Position numbers and translations under genes: made by a program
The notes under the pieces: model-generated
Told to the model about the DNA's origin: nothing
What the model saw: only the letters and a program-made list of their open reading frames with translations
Database searches by the model: none
Part shown: positions 1 through 9,178 of the stretch, piece after piece
Numbering within the stretch: position 1 is the first letter of the stretch
Layout of the letters: each line of letters starts with the position of its first letter
Source: Leucobacter sp. cx-328
GTDB lineage: Bacteria > Actinomycetota > Actinomycetes > Actinomycetales > Microbacteriaceae
Length of the DNA: 64,000 bases
Reading direction: 5' to 3'
Assembly (NCBI RefSeq): GCF_014530035.1
Contig: NZ_JACVMX010000003.1
Location: 1-64,000 of the forward strand

Positions 1-276
1 AACCCGACAATGGGCCAGAGCTCTACGGCACAGGACTCGATGCTGCGGAAGGGCTCTGGCTACGTGCTGGATGGGGAGGACGGGCATGACCCGCCCAACC
101 GTTTACACACGTTTTGTCCTATAACCCCGTTTTTAGTCTTCGCCCAAACTGTTCTCTACGGGGCAATATTGGTGGGCCTGAGCGTGATGATCGTATGGCA
201 TGAACTTGCGCACGTAGATGAGGGGGGAGCACTGCCGTAAGCGCCCGCCGTGCCGCCCGGAACGGCCGCGAGTAAA
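1..276. other. No gene supported
   Basis: I see no credible gene before the first tRNA. An ATG frame at 10-240 exists, but it has no ribosome-binding site within its nine upstream bases and matches no family I know. Minus-strand frames here run into the tRNA. The segment may hold the end of a gene left of the window, but nothing shows this. Confidence 0.5.
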
Positions 277-307
277 CGAAAAAGCGCCTGGGTTTCCCCA
301 GGCGCTG
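277..307 (-). terminator. Intrinsic terminator of tRNA-Gly(GCC)
   Basis: On the minus strand, AGCGCCTGG pairs with CCAGGCGCT around a short loop. A T-rich run follows, starting five bases after the 3' end of tRNA-Gly(GCC). This is a classic rho-independent terminator. Confidence 0.85.
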
Positions 308-311
308 TCCG

Positions 312-384
312 AGCGGATGACGAGATTCGAACTCGCGACCCTCACCTTGGCAAGGTGATGCGCTACCAGCTGCGCTACATCCGC
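312..384 (-). tRNA. tRNA-Gly(GCC)
   Basis: A 73-base cloverleaf on the minus strand with acceptor GCGGATG pairing with CATCCGC, T-arm GTTCGAATC and anticodon GCC in a seven-base loop. It is identical in the body to the plus-strand copy at 8731-8803, so the two form an inverted repeat about 8.3 kb apart. CCA is not encoded. Confidence 0.95.
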
Positions 385-557
385 ATGTCATTCAAGTTGC
401 TGTTTCCGGCGCCTTGCGACTCAATAACTATGCCGCACGTCACCCCACTCTGCCTAATTGGCGCTGGGTTTCGGCGCGTCGCCCTATGGCTGCAGCGTAC
501 GGTTGCGGCTGATTATTCCTGATCCGCCAACCCCTTCTGACGGGGAAATGCCGAGCG

Positions 558-1670
558 CTATGCCCGCCGATATTCCGCGGTAATTGGGCACTCGAACGGG
601 TCGCGTGCGGCGAGGCCTACGCGGTTCAGGTACTCAATGACAATCGCATATGAGCGGATCAGTGAGGTCTCGGTGTATGGGACGTTGAGGGTCGCGCAGT
701 GCTCTCGGACGATGAGACGCGCCTTCGCGAGGTGAGGTCGCGCCATGCTGGGGAACAGGTGATGTTCCACCTGGTAATTCAGCCCGCCCATGAGGATCGT
801 CGCCCACCAGCCGCCGCGAATGTTGCGCGAGGTGCGTACCTGCTTGGAGAAGAAGTCGAGCTTCGCATCGTGCGCGATGATCGGCATGCCTTTGTGGTTG
901 GGGGCAAAGGAAGCGCCCATAAGGAGGCCGAATACGGCAAGCTGCACGCCAAGGAAAGCGAATGCCATTCCGAGTGGCAAGAACCAGAACAGGGGAACAA
1001 GGAACAGCGTGAATCGTGCGGCAATGATGCTGAGCTCTGTCCAGCGCCCGCGCACCTGACCCTTGCTCATGAGGTGACGCAGACTGTGTAGGTGCAGGTT
1101 GATTCCCTCCAAAGTGAGTAGAGGGAAGAAGAACCAGCCTTGACGTTGAGTGATTGCGCGACGGAGCCCGGTGGCTGAGACGGCATCTTCCTCAATGAAG
1201 GAGATGGTGTCGACTTCAATGTCAGGGTCTTTACCGACGCGGTTCGGGTTGGAGTGATGGCGGGTGTGCTTCGAGTCCCACCAGGAATAGCTGAGACCGA
1301 TTGAGCCGGCGAGAATGCGCGCTAGACGGTCGTTCGCTGGCCCCAGTCGCAAAATCTGACGATGCGCTGCTTCGTGAGTGAGGAAGGCGATCTGAGTGAA
1401 GATGACTCCCAGGCCGGCTGCGATCAGTAACTGGAACCAACTGGTGCCGAGAAGAATGAACCCGGTGACGGCGCCACCCAGCGCGACGAGAATCGCACCT
1501 GCGACAAGAGCATAGAACCAGTATGCGCGGCGCAGGAGTCCCGCGTCGCGTACCGTTTGTGACACCTGCGTGTAAGCGCGCGCAATTGGCGGGAAATCGC
1601 CGCTGTTCGCGCGCGTGGGCCGATACATTTCGCGAGCACTTGGGGTTGGCTGAGTATGGGTAGCCGTCAT
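558..1670 (-). CDS. Membrane fatty-acid (acyl-CoA) desaturase
   Basis: Predicted di-iron integral-membrane desaturase that inserts a double bond into a fatty acyl chain, a way of tuning membrane fluidity. The 370 residues carry the three histidine boxes of the family: HEAAH at 99-103, HTRHH at 135-139 and QVEHH at 300-304. Hydrophobic pairs lie near 50-95 and again between the second and third boxes. I chose the ATG at 1670 because the protein then opens MTATHTQPTPSAR and an AGGTG lies just upstream. An ATG at 1763 would add 31 proline/arginine-rich residues that look non-conserved. It stands alone, divergent from pyrR, with no ferredoxin or reductase beside it. It resembles the mycobacterial DesA3 and linoleoyl-CoA desaturase clade; position specificity cannot be read from sequence. 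Confidence 0.9.
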   Translation of the reverse strand: MTATHTQPTPSAREMYRPTRANSGDFPPIARAYTQVSQTVRDAGLLRRAYWFYALVAGAILVALGGAVTGFILLGTSWFQLLIAAGLGVIFTQIAFLTHEAAHRQILRLGPANDRLARILAGSIGLSYSWWDSKHTRHHSNPNRVGKDPDIEVDTISFIEEDAVSATGLRRAITQRQGWFFFPLLTLEGINLHLHSLRHLMSKGQVRGRWTELSIIAARFTLFLVPLFWFLPLGMAFAFLGVQLAVFGLLMGASFAPNHKGMPIIAHDAKLDFFSKQVRTSRNIRGGWWATILMGGLNYQVEHHLFPSMARPHLAKARLIVREHCATLNVPYTETSLIRSYAIVIEYLNRVGLAARDPFECPITAEYRRA

Positions 1671-1933
1671 TGGCGACACCTGCTTCCGTGGCGGATCGAA
1701 CCGAGGTGATCCTGGTAAAGCTACTGGCAGATGCCGCTCGCTGAGGCTCAACCTACTATGCAAAGCATGCAGGAAGCTGCATGCTTAATTTATCGGGGAG
1801 AAGGCTTCAGGGGCCGCGGCGAAATAAGTGGATCGAGCCAGACGGTGAAGCTGGCTTGAAGAAAAATGACAGGTCGTGTAAGAGCGGCCCACGAGCGTGC
1901 GGTAAGATATTGAGTACTTCAGCTTTTCTTTAA

Positions 1934-1957
1934 TGACCGTCCTGTGAGGCGGAGAAG
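1934..1957 (+). promoter_or_regulatory. PyrR-binding loop in the pyr leader
   Basis: The leader reads GTCCTGTGAGGC, a good match to the conserved PyrR RNA loop (purine-rich, CC, then GNGAGG). It runs straight into the purine-rich ribosome-binding stretch GGAGAAGGGAGG ahead of the pyrR ATG at 1970. No attenuator hairpin with a T-run is present, so PyrR-UMP binding would most simply block ribosome access, as proposed for mycobacteria. A likely -10, TAAGAT, is at 1903-1908. Confidence 0.75.
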
Positions 1958-1969
1958 GGAGGCTCGATT

Positions 1970-2521
1970 ATGGGTACGCGAATTGTGCTTGAAAGTGCTG
2001 ATATTTCGCGGGCGCTGACTCGAATCTCGCACGAAATCGTCGAGGCCAACAAAGGTGTTTCCGGTCTTGTGCTTGTAGGTATTCCTACGCGCGGCAGCAT
2101 CTTGGCGCAGCGTATTGCTGCCATCATTTCGCGTATTTCCGGTGTTGAAATTCCCACTGCGACGCTCGATGTGACGATGTACCGCGATGATTTGGCAGGC
2201 AGGCCCACCTTGTCCCCGCAGTCAAGTGAGATGCCTATCGAAGGTATCGATGGTGCAACGGTCGTGCTTGTGGACGACGTCCTCTACTCGGGACGAACCG
2301 TGCGTGCAGCGCTCGATGCACTCAACGACTACGGCCGTCCACAAACGGTTCGATTGGCGACCCTGATTGACCGCGGGCATCGAGAGCTCCCAATTCGTGC
2401 CGATTTCATCGGTAAGAACCTGCCGAGTGCCAAGCAAGAACGAATTTCAGTGCGGCTCACAGAACACGACGGCGTTGACGAGGTTGCCATTTCTGCAGGC
2501 GACCCACGCCCTCTCGCATGA
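1970..2521 (+). CDS. pyrR: PyrR, pyr operon regulator / uracil phosphoribosyltransferase
   Basis: RNA-binding regulator of pyrimidine synthesis that may also convert uracil and PRPP to UMP. The 183-residue length is normal. The PRPP-binding motif VVLVDDVLYSGRTVRAAL begins near residue 98, and GIPTRG near residue 39 matches the family N-terminal half. ATG at 1970 is preceded by a strong Shine-Dalgarno sequence that overlaps the putative PyrR loop, suggesting translational self-control. It heads pyrR-carA-carB. In most relatives pyrB and pyrC sit between pyrR and carA; here only 88 bases separate pyrR from carA. Confidence 0.93.
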   Translation: MGTRIVLESADISRALTRISHEIVEANKGVSGLVLVGIPTRGSILAQRIAAIISRISGVEIPTATLDVTMYRDDLAGRPTLSPQSSEMPIEGIDGATVVLVDDVLYSGRTVRAALDALNDYGRPQTVRLATLIDRGHRELPIRADFIGKNLPSAKQERISVRLTEHDGVDEVAISAGDPRPLA

Positions 2522-2609
2522 ACCGCATGCGAAGAACCAAGATTTTCGTCTCAGGAATTCCAGTGACGAATTACTCAACCATTTGTAAAGACCAGACCCA
2601 GGAGGACGC

Positions 2610-3818
2610 GTGAACACGAACACGATTGAAGTGACTGTACCCCCATCGAGCGTCGTACCAATCGGTGCTGCGGTGCTGGTGCTTGAAGATGGCTCGCGAT
2701 TCCCTGGCCGCGCATACGGTGCGACGGGGGAGACCCTCGGTGAGGTTGTCTTCGCAACAGGCATGACCGGCTACCAGGAGACGCTCACTGACCCGTCGTA
2801 CGCGGGACAGATCGTCGTGATGACAGCGCCCCACATCGGCAACACCGGCGCCAACGACACCGACATGGAGTCGGACAAGATCTGGGTGTCAGGTTTCGTG
2901 GTTCGAGATCGCGCTCGACGCGTCTCGAACTTCCGGGCAACCCGCTCACTCGACGAAGACCTCGTGAACGACGGCATTGTCGGTATCGCTGGAGTCGATA
3001 CCCGTGCGATCACCCGTATCCTGCGTGATGCTGGCGCGATGCGCGGCGGCGTCTTCTCAGGCGAAGCACTCGAACTTACTGAGGCTGAGCAGCTCGAACG
3101 CGTGAAGAATCAGGCGTCGATGGCCGGCCGCAATCTGTCGGTTGAGGTCTCCACGAAGGAGCGCTACTCGGTTCCCGCCACCGAAGGCGTAGAACGAGTC
3201 GGCACGATCGCCGTACTTGACCTTGGTGTAAAGCGTGCGACCGTGAACTACCTCGCCGAGCACGGCTTCGACGTTGAGGTACTTCCCGCAGCGACGACTG
3301 CAGAAGAGGTTCAGGCACTTTCACCCGACGCGCTGTTCTTCTCGAACGGTCCAGGCGATCCTGCCGCAAGCAATGGTCAGGTGGAATTGCTGCGCACCAT
3401 GTTGCAGCAGGGTGTCCCGTACTTCGGCATCTGCTTCGGCAACCAGCTGCTCGGTCGTGCACTCGGCCTGCAGACCTACAAGCTGCCGTTCGGTCACCGT
3501 GGCATCAACCAGCCGGTGCTCGACAAGCGCACTGGCCGCGTCGAAATCACTGCCCAGAATCACGGTTTTGCAGTTGACGCGCCTATTGATAGCGAATTCG
3601 ATTCACCTGCGGGCTTCGGTCGCGTGCAGGTGAGCCACTACAGCCTGAACGATCACGTTGTTGAGGGTCTTGAATGCCTCGACATTCCTGCGTTCTCGGT
3701 GCAGTACCACCCGGAAGCGGCAGCGGGCCCGCACGACGCCTTCTACCTCTTCGACCGCTTCCGCACACTTGTGAAGGATCGCGCAGTCAGCACTACTACT
3801 TCGGGGGACGACAACTAA
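2610..3818 (+). CDS. carA: Carbamoyl-phosphate synthase small subunit
   Basis: Glutaminase subunit that releases ammonia from glutamine and channels it to CarB for carbamoyl phosphate, shared by arginine and pyrimidine synthesis. 402 residues, normal length. The N-terminal CPSase domain contains [18 protein letters not shown]. The class I amidotransferase domain has its nucleophile in GICFGNQ (Cys near 275) and the catalytic His and Glu in QYHPEA (near 367). Start is GTG at 2610, eight bases after GGAGGA. Its TAA shares a base with the carB ATG (TAATG), so the two are translationally coupled. Confidence 0.96.
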   Translation: MNTNTIEVTVPPSSVVPIGAAVLVLEDGSRFPGRAYGATGETLGEVVFATGMTGYQETLTDPSYAGQIVVMTAPHIGNTGANDTDMESDKIWVSGFVVRDRARRVSNFRATRSLDEDLVNDGIVGIAGVDTRAITRILRDAGAMRGGVFSGEALELTEAEQLERVKNQASMAGRNLSVEVSTKERYSVPATEGVERVGTIAVLDLGVKRATVNYLAEHGFDVEVLPAATTAEEVQALSPDALFFSNGPGDPAASNGQVELLRTMLQQGVPYFGICFGNQLLGRALGLQTYKLPFGHRGINQPVLDKRTGRVEITAQNHGFAVDAPIDSEFDSPAGFGRVQVSHYSLNDHVVEGLECLDIPAFSVQYHPEAAAGPHDAFYLFDRFRTLVKDRAVSTTTSGDDN

Positions 3819-6800
3819 TGCCAAAGCGTCAAGACATCAACTCAGTTCTCGTCATCGGCTCTGGCCCGATCGTTATCGGTCAGGCATGTGAGTTTGACTA
3901 CTCGGGCACCCAGGCCTGCCGCGTGCTTCGTGAGGAAGGAGTTCGCGTGATCCTCGTGAACTCGAACCCCGCGACGATCATGACCGACCCAGACTTCGCT
4001 GACGCGACCTACGTCGAACCGATCACCTCTGAGGTCATCGAGTCGATCATCATCAAGGAAAAGCCTGACGCAATTCTGCCGACGCTCGGCGGCCAGACCG
4101 CACTGAACGCGGCAATGGAACTGCACGAGCAGGGCATCCTCGAAAAGTACAATGTTGAGCTCATCGGTGCGAAGCCCGAGGCCATTAAGCGTGGTGAGGA
4201 TCGTCAGATCTTCAAGGACCTCGTCCTTGAGTGCGGTGCTGACGTTGCTCGCTCGCACATCGCCCACACCGTAGAAGAGGCGAAGGAATTCGCGAAGGAT
4301 CTCGGTTACCCGCTCGTCGTTCGCCCCTCGTTCACCATGGGTGGCCTCGGCTCAGGCTTCGCGTACACCGAAGAAGAACTCGTGCGAATCGTGCGCGACG
4401 GCCTGCACTACAGTACGACTACCGAGGTACTCCTCGAAGAGTCAATTCTCGGTTGGAAAGAGTATGAGCTCGAGCTCATGCGCGACAACGCAGACAACTC
4501 GGTGGTCATCTGCTCGATTGAGAATGTGGACGCTGTCGGTGTGCACACGGGCGACTCGATCACCGTCGCGCCGGCGCTGACGCTGACCGACCGTGAGTAC
4601 CAGAAGCTGCGTGACATCTCGATCGACATCATCCGTTCGGTTGGCGTTGACACGGGTGGCTGCAACATTCAGTTCGCGATCGACCCGAAGACGGGCCGCA
4701 TCATTGTGATCGAGATGAACCCCCGCGTTTCGCGTTCGTCGGCACTCGCATCGAAGGCTACCGGATTCCCGATTGCGAAAATCGCTGCGAAGCTCGCGCT
4801 GGGGTACCGTCTCGATGAGATTCCGAACGACATCACGCAGAAGACTCCTGCGAGCTTCGAGCCTTCGATCGACTATGTCGTAGTGAAGACTCCGCGCTTC
4901 GCGTTCGAGAAGTTCCCCGCTGCCGATGACACCCTCACCACGACCATGAAATCGGTCGGCGAAGCAATGGCAATCGGTCGAAACTTTACGACGGCACTGC
5001 AGAAGTCGCTCCGTTCGCTCGAGAAGCGTGGCTCTTCGTTCCACTGGGGCGAGAACGATCGCACGGTCGAAGACCTGCTCGAAACCATGAAGCGTCCGAC
5101 CGATGGTCGTATCATCGACATCCAGCAGGCACTGCGTAAGGGCGCGACGATTGAGCAGGTATACGCTGCTACCTCGATCGATCCCTGGTTCCTTGACCAG
5201 ATCGTCCTCATCAATGAGGTTGCAGAATTGGTGCAGCAGGCTGACAAGCTCAGCCCCGAGGTGCTACTCGAAGCGAAGGAACACGGTTTCTCGGACGTGC
5301 AGATCGCGCAGTTGCGCGGCTCGAGCGAGTCTGAGGTTCGCGGTCTCCGCCACGGCCTCGGCCTGCGACCAGTCTTCAAGACGGTCGATACCTGTGCTGG
5401 CGAGTTCCCTGCGCTCACGCCGTATCACTACTCCTCGTACGATTTCGAGACCGAGGTCACCCCTTCGGATCGCAAGAAGGTCGTCATCCTTGGCTCGGGG
5501 CCGAACCGTATCGGTCAGGGCGTTGAGTTTGACTACTCGTGCGTCCATGCGTCGTTCGCGCTGGCAGAGGCTGGCTATGAGACGATCATGATCAACTGCA
5601 ACCCCGAGACTGTCTCGACGGACTACGACACCTCTGATCGCCTGTACTTCGAGCCGCTCACTCTTGAGGACGTGCTCGAGGTCATCCACGCCGAGCAGGC
5701 ATCTGGCGAACTCGTTGGCGTCGTCGTGCAGCTCGGTGGTCAGACCGCTCTTGGCCTCGCGCAGCCGCTGAAGGATGCTGGCATCCCGATCCTCGGCACC
5801 ACTCCTGAGGCGATTGACCTCGCCGAGGAGCGTGGCGCATTTGCTCAGATCCTCGACCAGGCTGGAATCCTGGCGCCGCGCAACGGCACTGCTATCGACG
5901 AAGAGGGCGCGATCCGCGTCGCAGAAGAGATCGGTTACCCGGTTCTCGTGCGTCCGTCGTTCGTGCTTGGCGGTCGTGGCATGGAAATCGTGTACGACAC
6001 CGAGTCGCTGCACGGCTACTTCGAGCGCATCGAAGGCCACGCGCTGGTCGGCCCCGGCCACCCGCTTCTGATCGATCGATTCCTCGATGACGCGATCGAG
6101 ATCGATGTCGACGCCCTGTACGACGGTGAGCAGATGTACGTTGGCGGCATCATGGAGCACATCGAGGAAGCCGGAGTTCACTCGGGCGACTCGAGCTGCA
6201 CTCTGCCTCCCATCACGCTTGGCCATGCGGAGATCGCGAAGGTCCGTGAGGCAACCCGCGGCATCGCAGAAGGTATCGGCGTTCGTGGTCTGCTGAACGT
6301 GCAGTTCGCAATTGCTCAGGGTGTGCTGTACGTGCTTGAGGCAAACCCTCGCGCGTCGCGTACGGTTCCCTTCGTGTCGAAGGCGCTCGGAATCCCGCTG
6401 GCAAAGGCTGCTTCGCGCGTCATGGCTGGCGAGTCCATTGCCGAGCTGATCGCTGCCGGGCTCCTTCCCGAGCGTGATGGATCACGCGTCGCAATTGACG
6501 CCCCCGTCGCGGTGAAGGAAGCAGTGATGCCGTTCAAGCGCTTCCACACGAAGGACGGCAAGGTCGTTGACGCACTGCTCGGCCCGGAGATGCGTTCGAC
6601 TGGTGAGGTTATGGGTATGGACCTCGACTTCCCGACCGCGTTCGCCAAGAGCCAGGCTGCCGCAGGAAGCGCACTGCCGACCAGCGGCACGGTGTTCCTC
6701 TCAGTGGCGGATCGCGACAAGCGTGCAGTGGTACTTCCCGCACTGCGCCTGCAGGAGCTGGGTTACAAGATCCTCGCAACTCAGGGCACCCAGGTGGTGC

Positions 6801-7108
6801 TTGCGCGTAACGGCATTACCTCGACGACCGTTGCGAAGCACTCGGCTCGCACTGAGGGTGAGTCGATCGTGGATCTCATCAACAGCGAGCAAGTTGACCT
6901 GATCGTCAATACGCCTGCTGGTGGATCGGCGCGTGCTGACGGGTACGAGATCCGTGCGGCTGCGGTTGCCGCTGGCGTACCCATCTTCACGACGATGTCA
7001 GAGCTCTCGGCAACCGTTGGGGCGCTCTCTGCAGCCGCGATTACGTTCAACGTGAAGTCGCTCCAGGAGTACCAGGCGGATCGCGACGCGGTTCTCGCTC
7101 AGGCGTAA
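3818..7108 (+). CDS. carB: Carbamoyl-phosphate synthase large subunit
   Basis: Makes carbamoyl phosphate from bicarbonate, ammonia and two ATP in complex with CarA. 1096 residues in the usual order: first ATP-grasp half ([12 protein letters not shown] near 168), oligomerisation domain (about 405-550), second ATP-grasp half ([12 protein letters not shown] near 712) and a C-terminal methylglyoxal-synthase-like allosteric domain from about 957. The repeated openings [13 protein letters not shown] and [13 protein letters not shown] are the signature of the internal duplication. I start at ATG 3818 ([11 protein letters not shown]), coupled to carA. The frame stays open upstream only because it overlaps carA. 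A strong terminator follows. Confidence 0.97.
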   Translation: MPKRQDINSVLVIGSGPIVIGQACEFDYSGTQACRVLREEGVRVILVNSNPATIMTDPDFADATYVEPITSEVIESIIIKEKPDAILPTLGGQTALNAAMELHEQGILEKYNVELIGAKPEAIKRGEDRQIFKDLVLECGADVARSHIAHTVEEAKEFAKDLGYPLVVRPSFTMGGLGSGFAYTEEELVRIVRDGLHYSTTTEVLLEESILGWKEYELELMRDNADNSVVICSIENVDAVGVHTGDSITVAPALTLTDREYQKLRDISIDIIRSVGVDTGGCNIQFAIDPKTGRIIVIEMNPRVSRSSALASKATGFPIAKIAAKLALGYRLDEIPNDITQKTPASFEPSIDYVVVKTPRFAFEKFPAADDTLTTTMKSVGEAMAIGRNFTTALQKSLRSLEKRGSSFHWGENDRTVEDLLETMKRPTDGRIIDIQQALRKGATIEQVYAATSIDPWFLDQIVLINEVAELVQQADKLSPEVLLEAKEHGFSDVQIAQLRGSSESEVRGLRHGLGLRPVFKTVDTCAGEFPALTPYHYSSYDFETEVTPSDRKKVVILGSGPNRIGQGVEFDYSCVHASFALAEAGYETIMINCNPETVSTDYDTSDRLYFEPLTLEDVLEVIHAEQASGELVGVVVQLGGQTALGLAQPLKDAGIPILGTTPEAIDLAEERGAFAQILDQAGILAPRNGTAIDEEGAIRVAEEIGYPVLVRPSFVLGGRGMEIVYDTESLHGYFERIEGHALVGPGHPLLIDRFLDDAIEIDVDALYDGEQMYVGGIMEHIEEAGVHSGDSSCTLPPITLGHAEIAKVREATRGIAEGIGVRGLLNVQFAIAQGVLYVLEANPRASRTVPFVSKALGIPLAKAASRVMAGESIAELIAAGLLPERDGSRVAIDAPVAVKEAVMPFKRFHTKDGKVVDALLGPEMRSTGEVMGMDLDFPTAFAKSQAAAGSALPTSGTVFLSVADRDKRAVVLPALRLQELGYKILATQGTQVVLARNGITSTTVAKHSARTEGESIVDLINSEQVDLIVNTPAGGSARADGYEIRAAAVAAGVPIFTTMSELSATVGALSAAAITFNVKSLQEYQADRDAVLAQA

Positions 7109-7121
7109 GTAAATCGAGATA

Positions 7122-7170
7122 GGTGCCCTGCCCGTGACTGTTGAGTCAACCGGCAGGGCACCTGCGTTTT
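7122..7170 (+). terminator. Terminator of pyrR-carAB
   Basis: GGTGCCCTGCC at 7122-7132 pairs exactly with GGCAGGGCACC at 7152-7162 and is followed by TGCGTTTT. It lies 13 bases after the carB stop. Confidence 0.88.
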
Positions 7171-7283
7171 AGGGTGTTCTGAATCAGTTTGTAGCGACGG
7201 GCGAAAGCAATGTTGCTCGGATTCTGGCGCCCGGAACTGCGTTCACCGCACCGTGAAACGGCGGGGTACTGCGGGCGCAACGC

Positions 7284-7313
7284 AAGAGGCCCCCGGGGTA
7301 ACCGGGGGCCTCT
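7284..7313 (-). terminator. Terminator of tRNA-Val(CAC)
   Basis: AGAGGCCCCCGG and CCGGGGGCCTCT form a long GC stem on the minus strand, seven bases downstream of tRNA-Val(CAC). The T-tract is short. Confidence 0.75.
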
Positions 7314-7319
7314 GTATGG

Positions 7320-7391
<72 letters not shown>

Positions 7392-7521
7392 GTGCTGTTC
7401 AGGCAGTAACGCCTTGCAACTCCACATACGTTACACGACCTGTCTGTGGCTTCTAAACTCGTTGCATTCCGGGCGCGTGGCGCGGCATGGCTCAAAGAGC
7501 TCCGGCCACGTGGGGGGATAT

Positions 7522-8535
7522 CTATTCGTCAATCTCTTCACTCGGGGTCGGTGCCTCGATCGCGGGTGCAGGCATTGAATTCATGGATGCGTCGAGCTCT
7601 GCGCCAATTTGCTTGAGTCCCTCGAGTTCCTCACGAAGTTCGTTGTAATGATCCGTGTCGGTGCGCAGCGATGCCAACTCGTCTTCAAGATCAGCGTGCC
7701 AATCAAGAAGATGCCATCGAATTTCGTCAAACTCGGCGACGTTGTCACTGAACTCAAATCGCCCATTTCGGTCTTTAAACTCGGCAGCCTTCGAATTGTA
7801 AGCGGCTACTGATGCCGTGTATTCCTCATTGCGTTCTTCGATTGAGGCTTTGAGTGTCGTAAGTTCATCAGCAAGCTCTGTGGCTCTGGCGCGCAGATCC
7901 ACAAACACACTAAAGACCTGCTGGTGCACATCAACGATTCCTTCACGGTCGTTGAACCAGCCCGAGTAACGTGATTCGAGTTTCTCGCTCAGGGGAAACT
8001 CTTCGGTTCCAAGTACTGCGAAAAGCTCGTTTGCATAGGCGGTGGGGGAGAGGGGCTCGTAGACAGCCATCCGCTCTGCAAGCTCGGGCGAATCGACAAT
8101 AAGAGCTTCATATTCGCTGCGTAATTCTTTTGCGAGCGCTTGTTGCTCTCGAGGGCTCATGCGCGCAAAAACCGCGTGCAAGAGTTCGTGCGCGGCAGTG
8201 ACCTCCACAATGCCTTCCAGGCGTGGATCTGTCACATTGAAGAGGTAAATATTTTCGCTCTTATAGCAGCCAAGGACGTGGCTCTCTTCTGAGCGAACGA
8301 CGCCCGAGCACCACGCGGTGAAGTGTTCAGCCCCACCAATTGCTGGCTCGGAGGCAAGGAACACCCGTTCGCCTGCCTGAGTGAGGTCAAGATTCTCCGT
8401 GAGCGCCTGAACTTCTGGCGACGCATCAAACGTTGCAGCTACGAAATGGTCTCTAATGAGGCCGCGATTAGCGAACGCAAGCACCAAAAACGCAACAAGA
8501 AGGAGCGAAACGATGACCGCAGCACATCGCCTCAT
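7522..8535 (-). CDS. Membrane-anchored HExxH protein, putative zinc metallopeptidase
   Basis: I do not recognise a named family. From ATG 8535 the product has 337 residues: an uncleaved-looking N-terminal membrane anchor (about 5-22) and an extracytoplasmic body. HELLH is at 116-120, followed by NELFA with Glu at 170, the order of a gluzincin metallopeptidase (two His and a downstream Glu binding zinc). Two cysteines (76, 90) could form a disulfide. Heptad-rich coiled coils fill the C-terminal half, which ends in a Pro/Glu-rich tail. AGGTGG lies upstream of this ATG; starts at 8559 and 8661 are possible but less well placed. It is monocistronic. Protease activity is inferred from motifs only. 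Confidence 0.6.
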   Translation of the reverse strand: MRRCAAVIVSLLLVAFLVLAFANRGLIRDHFVAATFDASPEVQALTENLDLTQAGERVFLASEPAIGGAEHFTAWCSGVVRSEESHVLGCYKSENIYLFNVTDPRLEGIVEVTAAHELLHAVFARMSPREQQALAKELRSEYEALIVDSPELAERMAVYEPLSPTAYANELFAVLGTEEFPLSEKLESRYSGWFNDREGIVDVHQQVFSVFVDLRARATELADELTTLKASIEERNEEYTASVAAYNSKAAEFKDRNGRFEFSDNVAEFDEIRWHLLDWHADLEDELASLRTDTDHYNELREELEGLKQIGAELDASMNSMPAPAIEAPTPSEEIDE

Positions 8536-8730
8536 GACCACCCCACCTGTGCGACGCATGATTCTAAGGCTATTGAGAATTCGAGTGAAAAGCCAGGAAT
8601 TTGGCGTAAATAAGCCAGTATTCGGCTCCGCCACTCCCGGGGAAGGGGGAGGAATTTGCACTGCTCCCCAAAATCCCCCTATAGTTATCTACGTCGCAAG
8701 GACGAACGGAAACGTGAGCCTGGCCGACAT

Positions 8731-8803
8731 GCGGATGTAGCGCAGCTGGTAGCGCATCACCTTGCCAAGGTGAGGGTCGCGAGTTCGAATCTCGTCATCC
8801 GCT
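8731..8803 (+). tRNA. tRNA-Gly(GCC)
   Basis: A 73-base cloverleaf with acceptor GCGGATG/CATCCGC and anticodon GCC at 8764-8766. It is the first of three tRNAs (Gly-Cys-Val) sharing one terminator, and duplicates the minus-strand gene at 312-384. Confidence 0.95.
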
Positions 8804-8849
8804 CTGATCATTAGTTTTCTGATGATTTTGTGGTGGCAAATCACAATAC

Positions 8850-8920
8850 GGTGGCGTGGCCGAGAGGCGAGGCAGCGGCCTGCAAAGCCGTATACACGGG
8901 TTCGAATCCCGTCGCCACCT
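8850..8920 (+). tRNA. tRNA-Cys(GCA)
   Basis: A 71-base cloverleaf: acceptor GGTGGCG/CGCCACC, anticodon loop CTGCAAA giving GCA, T-arm GGTTCGAATCC. It lies between tRNA-Gly and tRNA-Val in one unit. Confidence 0.95.
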
Positions 8921-8946
8921 CGTATACAACTGAATAGCCTATATAG

Positions 8947-9018
8947 GCGCGATTGGCGCAGCGGTAGCGCACTTCCCTGACACGGAAGGGGTCACTGGTT
9001 CGATCCCAGTATCGCGCA
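8947..9018 (+). tRNA. tRNA-Val(GAC)
   Basis: A 72-base cloverleaf: acceptor GCGCGAT/ATCGCGC, anticodon loop CTGACAC giving GAC (reads GUC and GUU). It is the last tRNA of the cluster. Confidence 0.95.
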
Positions 9019-9025
9019 CAAGTTA

Positions 9026-9058
9026 ACCCCCGGTCTTTTGAGCCCGGGGGTTTTTGTT
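9026..9058 (+). terminator. Terminator of the Gly-Cys-Val tRNA unit
   Basis: CCCCCGG pairs with CCGGGGG across TCTTTTGAGC and is followed by TTTTTGTTTT. Confidence 0.9.
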
Positions 9059-9178
9059 TTCAGTGACCCGTGAGACCGAACTTTCCTGCGCAACCCTGAG
9101 CGCGGCTGGCAATCGTCGTCGCATCAGGCGTTAAGATTGTGGGGTTAGTCTCTACTGTCTTCGAAGGAGTGTGCCCCT

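Noticed and set aside
10-240. 76-codon frame with HELAH motif
   Set aside because: No ribosome-binding site visible, no family similarity I can name, and a short HExxH can arise by chance in a hydrophobic frame.
3674-3817. N-terminal extension of carB
   Set aside because: It lies within carA in another frame and has no family similarity; ATG 3818 gives the standard start.
9019-9178. Searched for a T-box ahead of thrS
   Set aside because: No TGGN-type bulge or specifier hairpin found; only a tRNA terminator and a promoter.
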